Source: a bacterium (lineage in GTDB: Bacteria > Pseudomonadota > Alphaproteobacteria > Acetobacterales > Acetobacteraceae). Taken from it: DNA of 64,000 nt. Within the stretch, counting starts at the first letter, position 1; each line of letters starts with the position of its first letter. The stretch covers positions 33,391 through 97,390 of the forward strand of contig JAMFRO010000016.1 of assembly GCA_026224825.1 (NCBI GenBank), written 5' to 3'. This document shows positions 7,588 to 16,021 of this stretch, piece by piece. The notes beneath the pieces were generated by a model. That model saw nothing but the letters and a program-made list of their open reading frames with translations. It was not told where the DNA came from and did not search any database. The position numbers and the translations under genes are program-made.

Positions 7588-8967
7588 TCAGAACGCGGCG
7601 TTGGCCGCCATAAGCTGCGGATCGAAGAACGAAGGCGCCTGCTGCGGGAAATACTCCGCACCGGTAAACGGCGCGTAGTTGTTATTGCCGTTATAGGTGT
7701 AATCGCCGCTCGTCAGGTTGAACGTCGATGTGCCCATCTCGACCACGCCCGGCAGCGAGGGAATGCACTCGTTATAGAAGCCATAGGCCTTCACCAGCTC
7801 ACCCTGGGCATCATAGCCTTCGCCCAGCAGCGCGAAGCGCGAGTCCTCATCGAAATACAGGCGGCGCTTGGCATTCACATTATGCTCACCCGGCGCCAGA
7901 TTCGCCTCGACGACCCACACGCGATGCTTCTCCCAACGCAGGAACTCAGGGTTCGGGAAATGCGGCGAGAGGATTTCCTGGATCGTATGGAACAGCATCT
8001 TGTTGCAGTTATACGGAACCAGAATCTCCTTCTTGGTGATGTAGCTCCAGTTATACTGCGACGGATTGCCGTAGAAGCAGGAGGCTTCGTCAAGATTGGC
8101 AATGCCGTTGGAGAACGGGTTCGGCGCGTCGAAGGCTTGGTTCGGCGCCTTACGCACGCGGCCCTGGCCGTTCAGCAGCGTCCAGACGATGTCGGGGTGC
8201 ACGTTGACGTTGGTGGTGTGCCACACCATCGTTTCCTGGCCGTCCACCGAGCCCGGCGCCTTGTAATAGAAATGCGCCTTGCTGAGGTAGCCTTCGAAAG
8301 TCTCCAGCGAGCCATTCGGGTCGTAATACGGGTAGACAAAGCGGCTCAACGTGCCGGACACCAGGATCAGATTGCCGCCGATCATGACGACACCGGGGTT
8401 GAACTGCGTCAGGGTGGTATAGCCGCCCCAACCGGTGAGATGGTTCCAGATCAACTGCGCGCCGGCCACCAGCGGGTCGGTCGTGTCGATGATCGGGAAC
8501 GGAATGCCGCCATACGCACCGGTGAAGCCGAAACGCCCGCCACGCGGGTCGAGCGTCGCTGTCGTTACGTTCTTCGCGGTGTTGTCATACACGTATTGCG
8601 GCGCCGCGGCGGTGCGGTGCGTCGGGTACACATGCAGTTCCAGGCCGAATTTGGTGATCTGGAATTTCGTGCCCTCGGTCAGCAGATCGGCATATTGCGC
8701 CAGATTGCCGGCATTCACCTTGTAGAGCGGCTGCTCATCTTCGAAGAGATGCGCTGCCACCGGCTGGCTGGCCGGCAGGGGTGCGGAAACCTGCCCGCCG
8801 GTCCAGGCGGGGATGGAGCCATCGGCATTGCCGGCGCGCTCGCCGCCCATCGGGGTCAGTGTGGTGGTCAGCAGGCTCGGGTCGGCCGCAGCCGCCTTCG
8901 CCGGGCGCACCACGGCGGCCGTTGCGAGGCTGGTGCCCGCAAGCAGGCCAAAATCGCGTCTTTTCAT
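7588..8967 (-). CDS. DUF1329 periplasmic protein (outer-membrane lipoprotein-sorting-like)
   Basis: The 459-residue protein starts MKRRDFGLLAG, a twin-arginine-like signal with cleavage expected after the Ala-rich stretch near residue 26, placing it in the periplasm. The remainder matches the DUF1329 family: GGERAGNADGSIPAWTGG near 41-58 and long beta-rich stretches typical of LolB/LolA-like folds. Family members are normally paired with DUF1302, as here (25 bp downstream of it in one operon), and occur in clusters for steroid, terpenoid or hydrocarbon use. A role in carrying a hydrophobic compound across the periplasm is inferred. Confidence 0.85.
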   Translation of the reverse strand: MKRRDFGLLAGTSLATAAVVRPAKAAAADPSLLTTTLTPMGGERAGNADGSIPAWTGGQVSAPLPASQPVAAHLFEDEQPLYKVNAGNLAQYADLLTEGTKFQITKFGLELHVYPTHRTAAAPQYVYDNTAKNVTTATLDPRGGRFGFTGAYGGIPFPIIDTTDPLVAGAQLIWNHLTGWGGYTTLTQFNPGVVMIGGNLILVSGTLSRFVYPYYDPNGSLETFEGYLSKAHFYYKAPGSVDGQETMVWHTTNVNVHPDIVWTLLNGQGRVRKAPNQAFDAPNPFSNGIANLDEASCFYGNPSQYNWSYITKKEILVPYNCNKMLFHTIQEILSPHFPNPEFLRWEKHRVWVVEANLAPGEHNVNAKRRLYFDEDSRFALLGEGYDAQGELVKAYGFYNECIPSLPGVVEMGTSTFNLTSGDYTYNGNNNYAPFTGAEYFPQQAPSFFDPQLMAANAAF

Positions 8968-8992
8968 CGTATAGTTTCCTTAACTTAAAGGC

Positions 8993-10648
8993 TTAGAATG
9001 TGTGCTGCAGGTTCAGCGAGACATAGGAACGGTCCGGCGATCCTGCGGTTTGCGGGAGCGTCGGGTTGGATGAGGCCGCACCGAAATAGCTGACATAGTT
9101 CAGCGAGGCGTCCCAGTTTTCCTTGTATGTCGCCACGATGCTGGCGGAGTAGCTGCCGGCGCCATGGTTGGCGGCACCACCTTCCACCGCGTTCCAGACG
9201 CGCGAGTTACCGGCGAGGCCGTAAGACAGCGAGACCGGGAACTGCAGCTCGAGGTTTGGTAACACCTCGAAATAAGCCGGCGAGACCCCAACGTCGAAGG
9301 AGAAGCTGTCATTGCTGCGGCCGGGCGCCAGCGCGTCCTTATTGGCCGTCACGCGCAGCAATTTGTCCCATTCGATTTCACCCGTGATCGTCACACCGCC
9401 CGGGTCCACGGCCAGCGCCGGCGAGCCGTAGATGGCATTCACCAGTGCCGTCGACGTGTCGCCGACAGGATAGATCGGGTTGCCGTTGGCATTGCCTACC
9501 GGTGCGCGTAACTGAACAGCGCCTGTGCCCACCAGCGGATTATGTGTACGCAGGCTGATTTCGCCGGCGATGTTCGTCGCACCCACCGTGGTCGAAAGGC
9601 TGGCGCCGTACAGCCAGATGTCGCGCGCATAGATCAGATGGTAGGACGGGTTCGCTGTGGCGAGACCGTAGATGCCGATCTCAGGCGTCTTGGCATCGTA
9701 ACGAAGCCCGTACAAACCGACGTCGTAATTGCCGTACTGTGCCTGCAACGAAAGACCGAACTGGCCGTTCTGCGACCGCGGCGTGACCGCCTTGGTCTGG
9801 TTGGCGGCGAAGCCTTGGGCGAGAACCAGTTGCGTGGCGCCCGGGCCGGTAGAATCCGAGGTGCTGAAATAGGAGCCGACGCCGGCCAGATTATAGGGGA
9901 TCCACTGATACTGGTAATAGCCCTGGACGGTGTAGGTGGAGTTCGGCTGATAGGTCGCAACGATCTGGCCGATCGGCAGGAAGATCTGCTGCGCTTCGGC
10001 ATTGACGATGTTCGACGCGGCAATCGTATCGATCGCGGCCTGACCGCCGGAAATGCCGTTGGTGGAGAACAGGCTCTGGCCCCAGAACAAGGTCTGCTGG
10101 CCGGCTTTCAACGTGAACTGCTGGCCGTTGCCGAAGGCCCAGCTATCGTACACAAACGCATCGAGCATGCGGCCGGTATTGCCGTCGACATAGCGCGTGT
10201 CCTTGTTGAAGGATGTGCTGCCCGGCTGGCCCGTGACGGGATCTGCCTGGTTGTTCGTGTTGCCCTGCAGATACACGGTGTTGATGTAATACTCACCGGA
10301 GAAATGCATGCCGAACTGGCCGTCTTTGATGTCAAGCACCGGCAGCACTTCGAACAGATTATTCACCAGGCCATGGCGGAAATTCGCATCGCCCTGATAC
10401 CCGGCGCGATTCTTTGAGCTGTCAGCCAGCACCGGCGTGGCATGACCCACGCGCAGCATGCCCGTGTAGGAGGCGGTGATGTTTAGGTTGATCTCGACAT
10501 TATTGCCGTGCGCCGAACCGTCGTAAAGCTGCAGCGCATGTGCGGCAGGTGCCGCGGCCAATGCGGCCGGCAGGGCAAGCCCCAAACCGCGCAGCCGTGA
10601 AATGTTGCGGCCCTTGGCCCCGTTCGCCGTCCCTAACTTCTTGGACAT
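8993..10648 (-). CDS. DUF1302 outer-membrane beta-barrel protein
   Basis: A 551-residue protein with an N-terminal signal (basic stretch then LGLALPAALAAAPAAHA, about residues 26-42). The rest alternates polar and hydrophobic residues and ends in a terminal Phe (NLQHTF), the signature of outer-membrane beta-barrels. Internal sequence (FRHGLVNNLFEVLPVLDIKDG region; QTLFWGQSLF) matches DUF1302. With the DUF1329 partner it likely forms an outer-membrane/periplasm route for a hydrophobic molecule. The RND and YCF48-like partners normally adjacent are instead 17 kb away at 26-30 kb. First gene of its operon. Confidence 0.85.
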   Translation of the reverse strand: MSKKLGTANGAKGRNISRLRGLGLALPAALAAAPAAHALQLYDGSAHGNNVEINLNITASYTGMLRVGHATPVLADSSKNRAGYQGDANFRHGLVNNLFEVLPVLDIKDGQFGMHFSGEYYINTVYLQGNTNNQADPVTGQPGSTSFNKDTRYVDGNTGRMLDAFVYDSWAFGNGQQFTLKAGQQTLFWGQSLFSTNGISGGQAAIDTIAASNIVNAEAQQIFLPIGQIVATYQPNSTYTVQGYYQYQWIPYNLAGVGSYFSTSDSTGPGATQLVLAQGFAANQTKAVTPRSQNGQFGLSLQAQYGNYDVGLYGLRYDAKTPEIGIYGLATANPSYHLIYARDIWLYGASLSTTVGATNIAGEISLRTHNPLVGTGAVQLRAPVGNANGNPIYPVGDTSTALVNAIYGSPALAVDPGGVTITGEIEWDKLLRVTANKDALAPGRSNDSFSFDVGVSPAYFEVLPNLELQFPVSLSYGLAGNSRVWNAVEGGAANHGAGSYSASIVATYKENWDASLNYVSYFGAASSNPTLPQTAGSPDRSYVSLNLQHTF

Positions 10649-11032
10649 TCAGTAGCCCCCTTAATAACCCGTTATTTAGACACTTATGCGGACAAATCAG
10701 CCCTGGCACGCCGGCAGGAAACGCCAGAGGCGTTCTCCGATGGGCGCGCGGCAAAAACCGAGTTCCTGATTGTTTTTAACAACCGGTAATTAAGCTGCCT
10801 AGTGCCCACACCCGACAAACTTGTTGGAATTTTGGAATACTGACGGTTTATAAAGAAAATAATACCACGGATGACAGAATATTCCGCCTTATTGTGGCTT
10901 TTTGGTCACGCTCCAGGCAGGTCCGGAGCATTCTTCCCTCGCAATGCGGATTGCCGCAGCGCAATGTAATGGGAAATGCCGCACCGCAATACAATGCGTT
11001 TTGGTGCACTGCAATACGCAAAACACAAAAAA
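10649..11032. other. Intergenic region upstream of the DUF1302 operon, with degenerate 25-bp repeats
   Basis: No gene is visible here. The left part should hold the promoter and leader of the DUF1302 operon (minus strand). At about 10941-11020 the motif GCAATR recurs at 10941, 10961, 10986 and 11011. The last two intervals are 25 bp, and units of the form TGCCGCAnCGCAATRnAATG can be aligned. This is either a decayed tandem repeat or a row of regulator half-sites. Confidence 0.45.
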
Positions 11033-11054
11033 GGGCGGCACCGGAGTGCCGCCC
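11033..11054. terminator. Bidirectional intrinsic terminator
   Basis: GGGCGGCAC (11033-11041) pairs with GTGCCGCCC (11046-11054) around CGGA. It is flanked by AAAAAA on the left and TTTT on the right. It ends the minus-strand SDR gene whose stop is at 11078. Confidence 0.88.
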
Positions 11055-11077
11055 TTTTCAGTAAATCGCGGCTGGTG

Positions 11078-11899
11078 TCAGCTCGCGGCGCCACTCATCA
11101 TCGGGCGCAGGTCGATCTGCCCCGTGGTCACCCCACCCATGAAACCACCATCCACCGGCAGCACTACACCGTTGACATAGCTTGAGATTTCGCTGTTCAG
11201 GAAAACCAGCGCATTGGCCTGCTCCTGCGGTGTGGAGCGGCGGTCGATCGGCTGCATCGCGGTCTTCAACACGATATCCGCGGTCGCGGATTCGAATTCC
11301 TTCATCATCGGCGTCTGCGTCGGGCCGGGCAGCGTGCAGTTTATCCGTATACCCTTCTTGATCAGCGTGGACGACTGCAACATTGTCCAGACAATCACGA
11401 GTTCCTTCGAGAAGGAATAGCCCTCGTTGACGGCCTCGGGATGCGCTTCACACCATTTCAACGCCCCCTCAAACCCGGCCACGCTGATCAACTCGATCAG
11501 CAGCGGAATCCGGCGCGACCAGCCCAGCCCGCCGGTGGAGGAAATGCTGGCGATGGCACTGCCCTCGCCCATCAGGGGAATGACCGCCTCGGTGAGATGC
11601 TTGGTGCCAATGTAATTCACCTTCATCACATCCAGCGGCGGGAAGGTCTGCGGCAGGCCGGCACAGTTGAACAGCGCATCAACCTTGCCCCCAATCTTTG
11701 CCACAGCCGCATCGATGGAGGCCGGGTCGCGCAGGTCGATATTGTTGAAGGAGGCCAGGCTCAGCGCCGTCTCCTTATAATCGACCCCATGCACCTCGGC
11801 ACCAAGCGACACCAGGGTGCGCGCCGTGGCCTCCCCCATGCCGGAAAAACAACCGCTCACAATAACGCGCTTGCCCGCGTAATTCAAAAAATCTGCCAC
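11078..11899 (-). CDS. SDR family oxidoreductase, 3-alpha-hydroxysteroid/coniferyl-alcohol dehydrogenase-like
   Basis: A 273-residue SDR. The cofactor motif is SGCFSGMG (about residues 15-22). D40 in the GVDY turn suggests NAD preference. NCAG is near 93-96, the catalytic Ser lies in ASISSTGGLGW, and Tyr/Lys are in GYSFSK near 171-176. The layout, with a short second half and a C-terminal PVDGGFMGG, resembles the 3-alpha-hydroxysteroid and coniferyl-alcohol dehydrogenase subgroup, which acts on bulky hydroxyl substrates. It would fit the hydrophobic-substrate theme of this region. Substrate assignment is by resemblance only. Confidence 0.8.
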   Translation of the reverse strand: MADFLNYAGKRVIVSGCFSGMGEATARTLVSLGAEVHGVDYKETALSLASFNNIDLRDPASIDAAVAKIGGKVDALFNCAGLPQTFPPLDVMKVNYIGTKHLTEAVIPLMGEGSAIASISSTGGLGWSRRIPLLIELISVAGFEGALKWCEAHPEAVNEGYSFSKELVIVWTMLQSSTLIKKGIRINCTLPGPTQTPMMKEFESATADIVLKTAMQPIDRRSTPQEQANALVFLNSEISSYVNGVVLPVDGGFMGGVTTGQIDLRPMMSGAAS

Positions 11900-12013
11900 G
11901 TTAACCCCCTCACACGCCCCCGGACCTGACCAAAGAGCTCTGATTTACCCACGCAATCTTATACACACTGCCACCAACCCACCAAGACCACCCCCATCGC
12001 ACCAGCGATCACA

Positions 12014-12326
12014 CCAAGCCGCTTGTCGGGAAAGGAAAAGGCTGGGGCTCCGCCCCTGACCCCGCTGGGGCCGTCGTGCGCAGCACGCCTTCGGCGTGAC
12101 GGCCCCAGACCCCCATTAGCTTTTTAAGGATTTGGAGGGTGGGGTAATGCGCCCGCACACACTGGGGCCAAACGGCACCAACTATGCGGGCGCATTACCC
12201 CACCCTCCAAATCCTAAAGTTACGGGATCCAAGGGCCTTTCGGCCCTTGGCGGGTCGTCACGCCGGAGGCGTGCTCCGCACGACGGCAGAGCCCTGGCCT
12301 TTTTCCTTCCCGTCAAGCGGCCTTGG
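12014..12326. repeat. Palindromic interspersed element, copy B
   Basis: The longest copy. Its core stem pairs 12127-12157 with 12185-12215 perfectly over 31 bp, around a 27-base loop. Outer arms carry the GGCTGGGGCTCCGCCCC and GGCCAGGGCTCTGCC modules plus a GTCGTGCG..CACGCC sub-hairpin on both sides. Inverted symmetry continues to 12014 and 12326 over about 30 bp with three differences. On the right this includes the last codons and stop (KAA-stop) of the amidohydrolase gene, so the left flank is an inverted near-copy of that gene end. Confidence 0.85.
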
Positions 12327-13626
12327 AGTGTTCCTGCATCATGCGCATGATGTCGCCGGAGGTGATGGTGCGCGGGGTTTCGCCGGCGGCCAGCGGGGCG
12401 GCGCCGCCGTTGCTCTTGGGTGTGGTGTCCACGCCTTGTGCCGCGGCTTTGGCGCGCAGCGCGCCCACGGTCAGCTCCTCACGGCTGTGGTGTTCGAACA
12501 GGTCGAAATTAAACCAGCGCTGCGCATTGCCGTGCGTGATCTTCTCGATCTGGCGTTCATTGAGCACCTGCACCGTCTCCCACAGCCGCTCCGGCGCGTG
12601 TGGCCACAGGCTGTCTGAATGCGGGTAGTCGCATTCATAGGAAACATTATCCTCGCCGATCGCATCGAGGTTTTTCAGCCCGAACGCATCATCGATGAAG
12701 CAGTTGAGGAAGTGGCGTTTGAACACTTCCGACGGCTTCAGCCCCTTATAATCGGAATGGGTCCAGGCGTAGTGCTGGCCGTGGCTGAAATCGGCGCGCT
12801 CCATGAAATACGGCACCCAGCCGATGCCGCCTTCGGAGAGGGCCAGCTTCAGGGTCGGGTAGCGGTTCAGCGCCTCCAGCGTCAGCCAGTCGGCCGCACC
12901 CACGGCGATGGACATCGGCATGGTGGTGATCCAGGCCTCGACCGGGGTTTCCATGGAGGCATGCGGCGCCGGGTTGCCGCCGCCGATATGCAGGCAGAGC
13001 ACGATGTCCAGATCCGTCGCGGTCTTCCACATCGGCTCCCAACGGCTGTTATGGATGCTCGGCAGGCCGCGCGCGGTCGGGTTCTCGTTTATCGAGACGG
13101 CGTTGCAGCCCTTGGCCTTCAGGCGCTTCAGCTCGGCCACGGTGGCGTCGATGTCCCAGGTCGGCAGCAGGCCGCAGGGGATGAAGCGGCCGGGGTTGGA
13201 GCCGCACCATTCATCCACATGCCAGTCGTTATAGGCACGTAAATGCACCAGCGCCTCGTCCTTGTTCGGCGCCAGAGTGAAGAGCCCGCCGTCAAAACCG
13301 GGGAAACTGGCGAAATTGAGCGAGGCGGCGATGCCGTTGATGTTCATATCGGCCACGCGCTCATTGGCATCGTAACAGCCGGTGCGTAGCTGGCTCAGCG
13401 CCGTCGGCTCCATGCCGTATTCATCCTTGGGCCGGCCAACCACGGCATTCAGCCCGGTGGAGGGGATTTTTTTTCCCTGGTATTCCCAATAATTCGTGCC
13501 CTTCGCGGTGGTGCGCAGTTTTGGCGCGGAGGCGTAAGCATCGCCTGTGAGGTGCTTGTCGAACACGGTCCCGGGCTCGGTGATGTGATCGTCAACACTG
13601 ATGATCACCAGATCTTCCAATTTCAT
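12313..13626 (-). CDS. Amidohydrolase family protein (COG2159, ACMSD-like)
   Basis: The ATG at 13626 is chosen because AAGGAGA lies 6 bases before it on the minus strand; a longer frame upstream is spurious. The 437-residue product begins MKLEDLVIISVDDHITEP, with the first metal-ligand motif of the COG2159 amidohydrolases. Further family features are LCLHIGGG near 220, a histidine in the metal site, and YECDYPHSDSLWPHAPE near 355, which supplies the late His/Asp residues. Members decarboxylate or hydrolyse ring-cleavage products in aromatic and steroid catabolism. It follows TetR and aldehyde dehydrogenase genes on the same strand. Confidence 0.85.
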   Translation of the reverse strand: MKLEDLVIISVDDHITEPGTVFDKHLTGDAYASAPKLRTTAKGTNYWEYQGKKIPSTGLNAVVGRPKDEYGMEPTALSQLRTGCYDANERVADMNINGIAASLNFASFPGFDGGLFTLAPNKDEALVHLRAYNDWHVDEWCGSNPGRFIPCGLLPTWDIDATVAELKRLKAKGCNAVSINENPTARGLPSIHNSRWEPMWKTATDLDIVLCLHIGGGNPAPHASMETPVEAWITTMPMSIAVGAADWLTLEALNRYPTLKLALSEGGIGWVPYFMERADFSHGQHYAWTHSDYKGLKPSEVFKRHFLNCFIDDAFGLKNLDAIGEDNVSYECDYPHSDSLWPHAPERLWETVQVLNERQIEKITHGNAQRWFNFDLFEHHSREELTVGALRAKAAAQGVDTTPKSNGGAAPLAAGETPRTITSGDIMRMMQEHSKAA

Positions 13627-13650
13627 TAGATGTCTCCTTATTCTTGGTCG

Positions 13651-13674
13651 GTTCCGTAATTCGTTCCGTAATTC
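13651..13674. repeat. Exact 12-bp tandem duplication in the amidohydrolase leader
   Basis: GTTCCGTAATTC occurs twice back to back (13651-13662, 13663-13674), 25-48 bp upstream of the amidohydrolase start on the minus strand. It may be a slippage product or a pair of regulator sites in the leader. Confidence 0.8.
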
Positions 13675-13768
13675 CCTTGGGGGCCCCCACACTCGTTCCG
13701 GCGTGGCGCGCCTTTTGCAGTTTGCTTACAACAAAAACCGTAACAACACCAGTTTTATCCCACCGCTT

Positions 13769-14485
13769 TTACCCTGTGCGCGCGGCGTCCCGATGGTGCC
13801 GCACCGCCAGCGCAATCAGCTCGGCCTCGGCATTCAGCAGATCGTCAATATAGCCCTGCACCCGGTCGGTGCCGATATCCCTCAAATTCGTGTGGAAAAT
13901 CGGGTTGGTGGTAATCGCCGCCAGCCGCTCGAACCCGGTGAGCAGCACCGTCGCGCAATTGCCGGCCGGCGTATTCAACTGTTCCGCCACCCCACCCATC
14001 TGCAGAATCAACAGCTCGATCAGCGGGAGCGACACACGGTTGCGGTACTGCAGAAACCGCGCATCGCCCGCATCCTCAAAACTGTTGCGCAAATGCAGAA
14101 CGCGCGAGTGGCGCCGCCAGAACTGATAATGCGCGTGCAGAAACCCTTGCGTGTCCACCTGCAGCGCATCATCGGACCAGCGTGCCCGCAAGCGGTCGAC
14201 AAAGGCCGAATCCGCGCCATCCATCACCCGCGTCAGCACCGCCAGCACCAAATCTCCCAGGTTGGGGAAATACAGATACAGCGTCGTCATCCCCACCGCG
14301 GCCTCGCGCGCCACGCTGGACAAAGTGACAGGCGCATCCTTGCAGGAAGCCTCGATCAGCCGCAGTGCCGTCACCAGAATCCGCTCGCGCGTCTCCTGCC
14401 CCTTGCGGCCCAGGCGCTGGCCCAGCAGATTATACCCCGGCGGCGGCACCGGCTGCTGGGCGTTTATTACCTCATTGGCGACCAT
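13769..14485 (-). CDS. TetR-family transcriptional regulator
   Basis: A 238-residue regulator. Residues 30-80 form the TetR helix-turn-helix: TRERILVTALRLIEA, then VTLSSVAREAAVGMTTLYLYFPNLGDLV, where the TTLYLYF recognition helix is characteristic. The remaining helical domain would bind a small ligand. It is sandwiched between an aldehyde dehydrogenase (36 bp upstream) and an amidohydrolase (142 bp downstream), all on the minus strand, so it probably represses this catabolic set in response to an acyl or aldehyde intermediate. Confidence 0.88.
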   Translation of the reverse strand: MVANEVINAQQPVPPPGYNLLGQRLGRKGQETRERILVTALRLIEASCKDAPVTLSSVAREAAVGMTTLYLYFPNLGDLVLAVLTRVMDGADSAFVDRLRARWSDDALQVDTQGFLHAHYQFWRRHSRVLHLRNSFEDAGDARFLQYRNRVSLPLIELLILQMGGVAEQLNTPAGNCATVLLTGFERLAAITTNPIFHTNLRDIGTDRVQGYIDDLLNAEAELIALAVRHHRDAARTG

Positions 14486-14521
14486 ATCGCGCCGCCCCAG
14501 ATCAGCGCCGCCCCCGCAACA

Positions 14522-15985
14522 TCACACCCCTTCGGCGATGGCCTTGGTTTCGAGATATTCATCGAAACCTTCCATGCCCCATTCCTTGCCGACACCGCTC
14601 TGCTTATACCCGCCGAACGGCAGATCCACGGCAATCGAGGCGCCGAGATTAACGCCCATCGTGCCGGTGCGGATGCGCCTGGCGATACGATTTGCCCGCG
14701 CCGAATCGGCCGAGATCACCATGCCGGAGAGGCCGAAATCGCTGTCATTGGCGATGCGGATGGCGTCGTCATCATCCTCGAACGCAATGACCACACCGAC
14801 GGGCCCGAAAATCTCCTCGCGCGCGATCTTCATGTCGTTGGTCACATCCGCGAAGAAGGTCGGCTCCACGAAGAACCCCGTGCCCTTATCGGTGGCAGCC
14901 TTGCCACCGGCAATCAACCTGGCACCCTCGGCCTTGCCGGCTTCGATATACCCCAGCACGCGCTCGCGCTGTTTCGCCGAAATCAACGGCCCCATCATCT
15001 GGCCGGGCGCATCGGGATTGCCCCATTTGTCGCCGTAACCGGCGTAAGCGGCTTCCAGAATCGCCACCGCCTCGGCGTAACGGCTCTTCGGCACCAGCAG
15101 CCGCGTCAGCGTGGCGCAGCCCTGGCCCGCATGCGGGGTGACCATGCCCATCGCCACGGCCTGGGCGAAATTCGGCGCGTCCTCCAGCACGATGAGCGCC
15201 GATTTGCCGCCCAGCTCCAGGAACACCCGCTTCAGCGTCGCGGCACCCTTTTCCATAATGCGCCGGCCCACGCCGGTGGAGCCGGTGAAGGAGATCAGAT
15301 CCACACGCTTATCGGTCACCAGCAACTCGCCGGTCGCAACCGGGTCGGCACTCGTCACCACGTTGAGAACACCCGGCGGAAAGCCGATCTCGGCCGCCAG
15401 CTCACCCCAGATGGCGCTGATAAGCGGTGTGTCGGGTGCCGGTTTGATGATCACGGTGCAGCCGGCCAGCAATGCCGGGATCACCTTGCCCACGGTAATA
15501 TACAGCGGCACGTTCCAGGGCGTGATCACCCCCACCACGCCCGCCGCTTCCTTCACCAGCGTGCGCCGGCTGGTGCCGACCCAGCCGGGACGGTCGCCCA
15601 TCGATTTTTCCCATTCGATCTCGTCGAAAATCTTCAGCAGATCATCGATGAAGCTGAGCGGCATACCCACCTGCGGCCCCGCGACAAAACCCTGTGCCGC
15701 ACCCACCTCATGCTGCGCAAACGCCTTCAGCCTGTCGGCATTGGCCTTCAGCGCGTCGCCCAACTTCACCACCAGCGCGCGGCGCAATTCCTTATTGGTG
15801 GACCAATCGGTCTCATCAAACGCCCGCCTGGCCGCGGCAATCGCCTCGTCCATATCCGCCACCGAACCATCCGCCACCAGGGCGATCGGCTCAGCCGTCC
15901 ACGGGCTGATATCCTGATAGGTCGCATTGCCCTCTGCGTTGCGCAGTTTACCGTCGATATAAAGCTTGGATTCAGGGAACAGCAT
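14522..15985 (-). CDS. NAD(P)-dependent aldehyde dehydrogenase
   Basis: The 487-residue ALDH-superfamily enzyme oxidises an aldehyde to the acid. Cofactor-domain motifs are TPWNVPLYITVGKVIPAL near 154-171 and SFTGSTGVGRRIM near 231-243. The catalytic general base is the Glu of LELGGKSA near 255 and the nucleophile is the Cys of GQGCATLTR near 289. The start has AGAGGAAA upstream on the minus strand. It is flanked by an SDR (upstream gene) and a TetR regulator, a common arrangement for oxidising an alcohol through aldehyde to acid. Substrate unknown. Confidence 0.92.
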   Translation of the reverse strand: MLFPESKLYIDGKLRNAEGNATYQDISPWTAEPIALVADGSVADMDEAIAAARRAFDETDWSTNKELRRALVVKLGDALKANADRLKAFAQHEVGAAQGFVAGPQVGMPLSFIDDLLKIFDEIEWEKSMGDRPGWVGTSRRTLVKEAAGVVGVITPWNVPLYITVGKVIPALLAGCTVIIKPAPDTPLISAIWGELAAEIGFPPGVLNVVTSADPVATGELLVTDKRVDLISFTGSTGVGRRIMEKGAATLKRVFLELGGKSALIVLEDAPNFAQAVAMGMVTPHAGQGCATLTRLLVPKSRYAEAVAILEAAYAGYGDKWGNPDAPGQMMGPLISAKQRERVLGYIEAGKAEGARLIAGGKAATDKGTGFFVEPTFFADVTNDMKIAREEIFGPVGVVIAFEDDDDAIRIANDSDFGLSGMVISADSARANRIARRIRTGTMGVNLGASIAVDLPFGGYKQSGVGKEWGMEGFDEYLETKAIAEGV

Positions 15986-16021
15986 GGTGAATTTTCCTCT
16001 TGGATCGTTTTTGTAATTTAT

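Noticed and set aside
10941..11020. CRISPR-like array
   Set aside because: Units are degenerate and too short, there are no unique spacers, and no cas genes are present.
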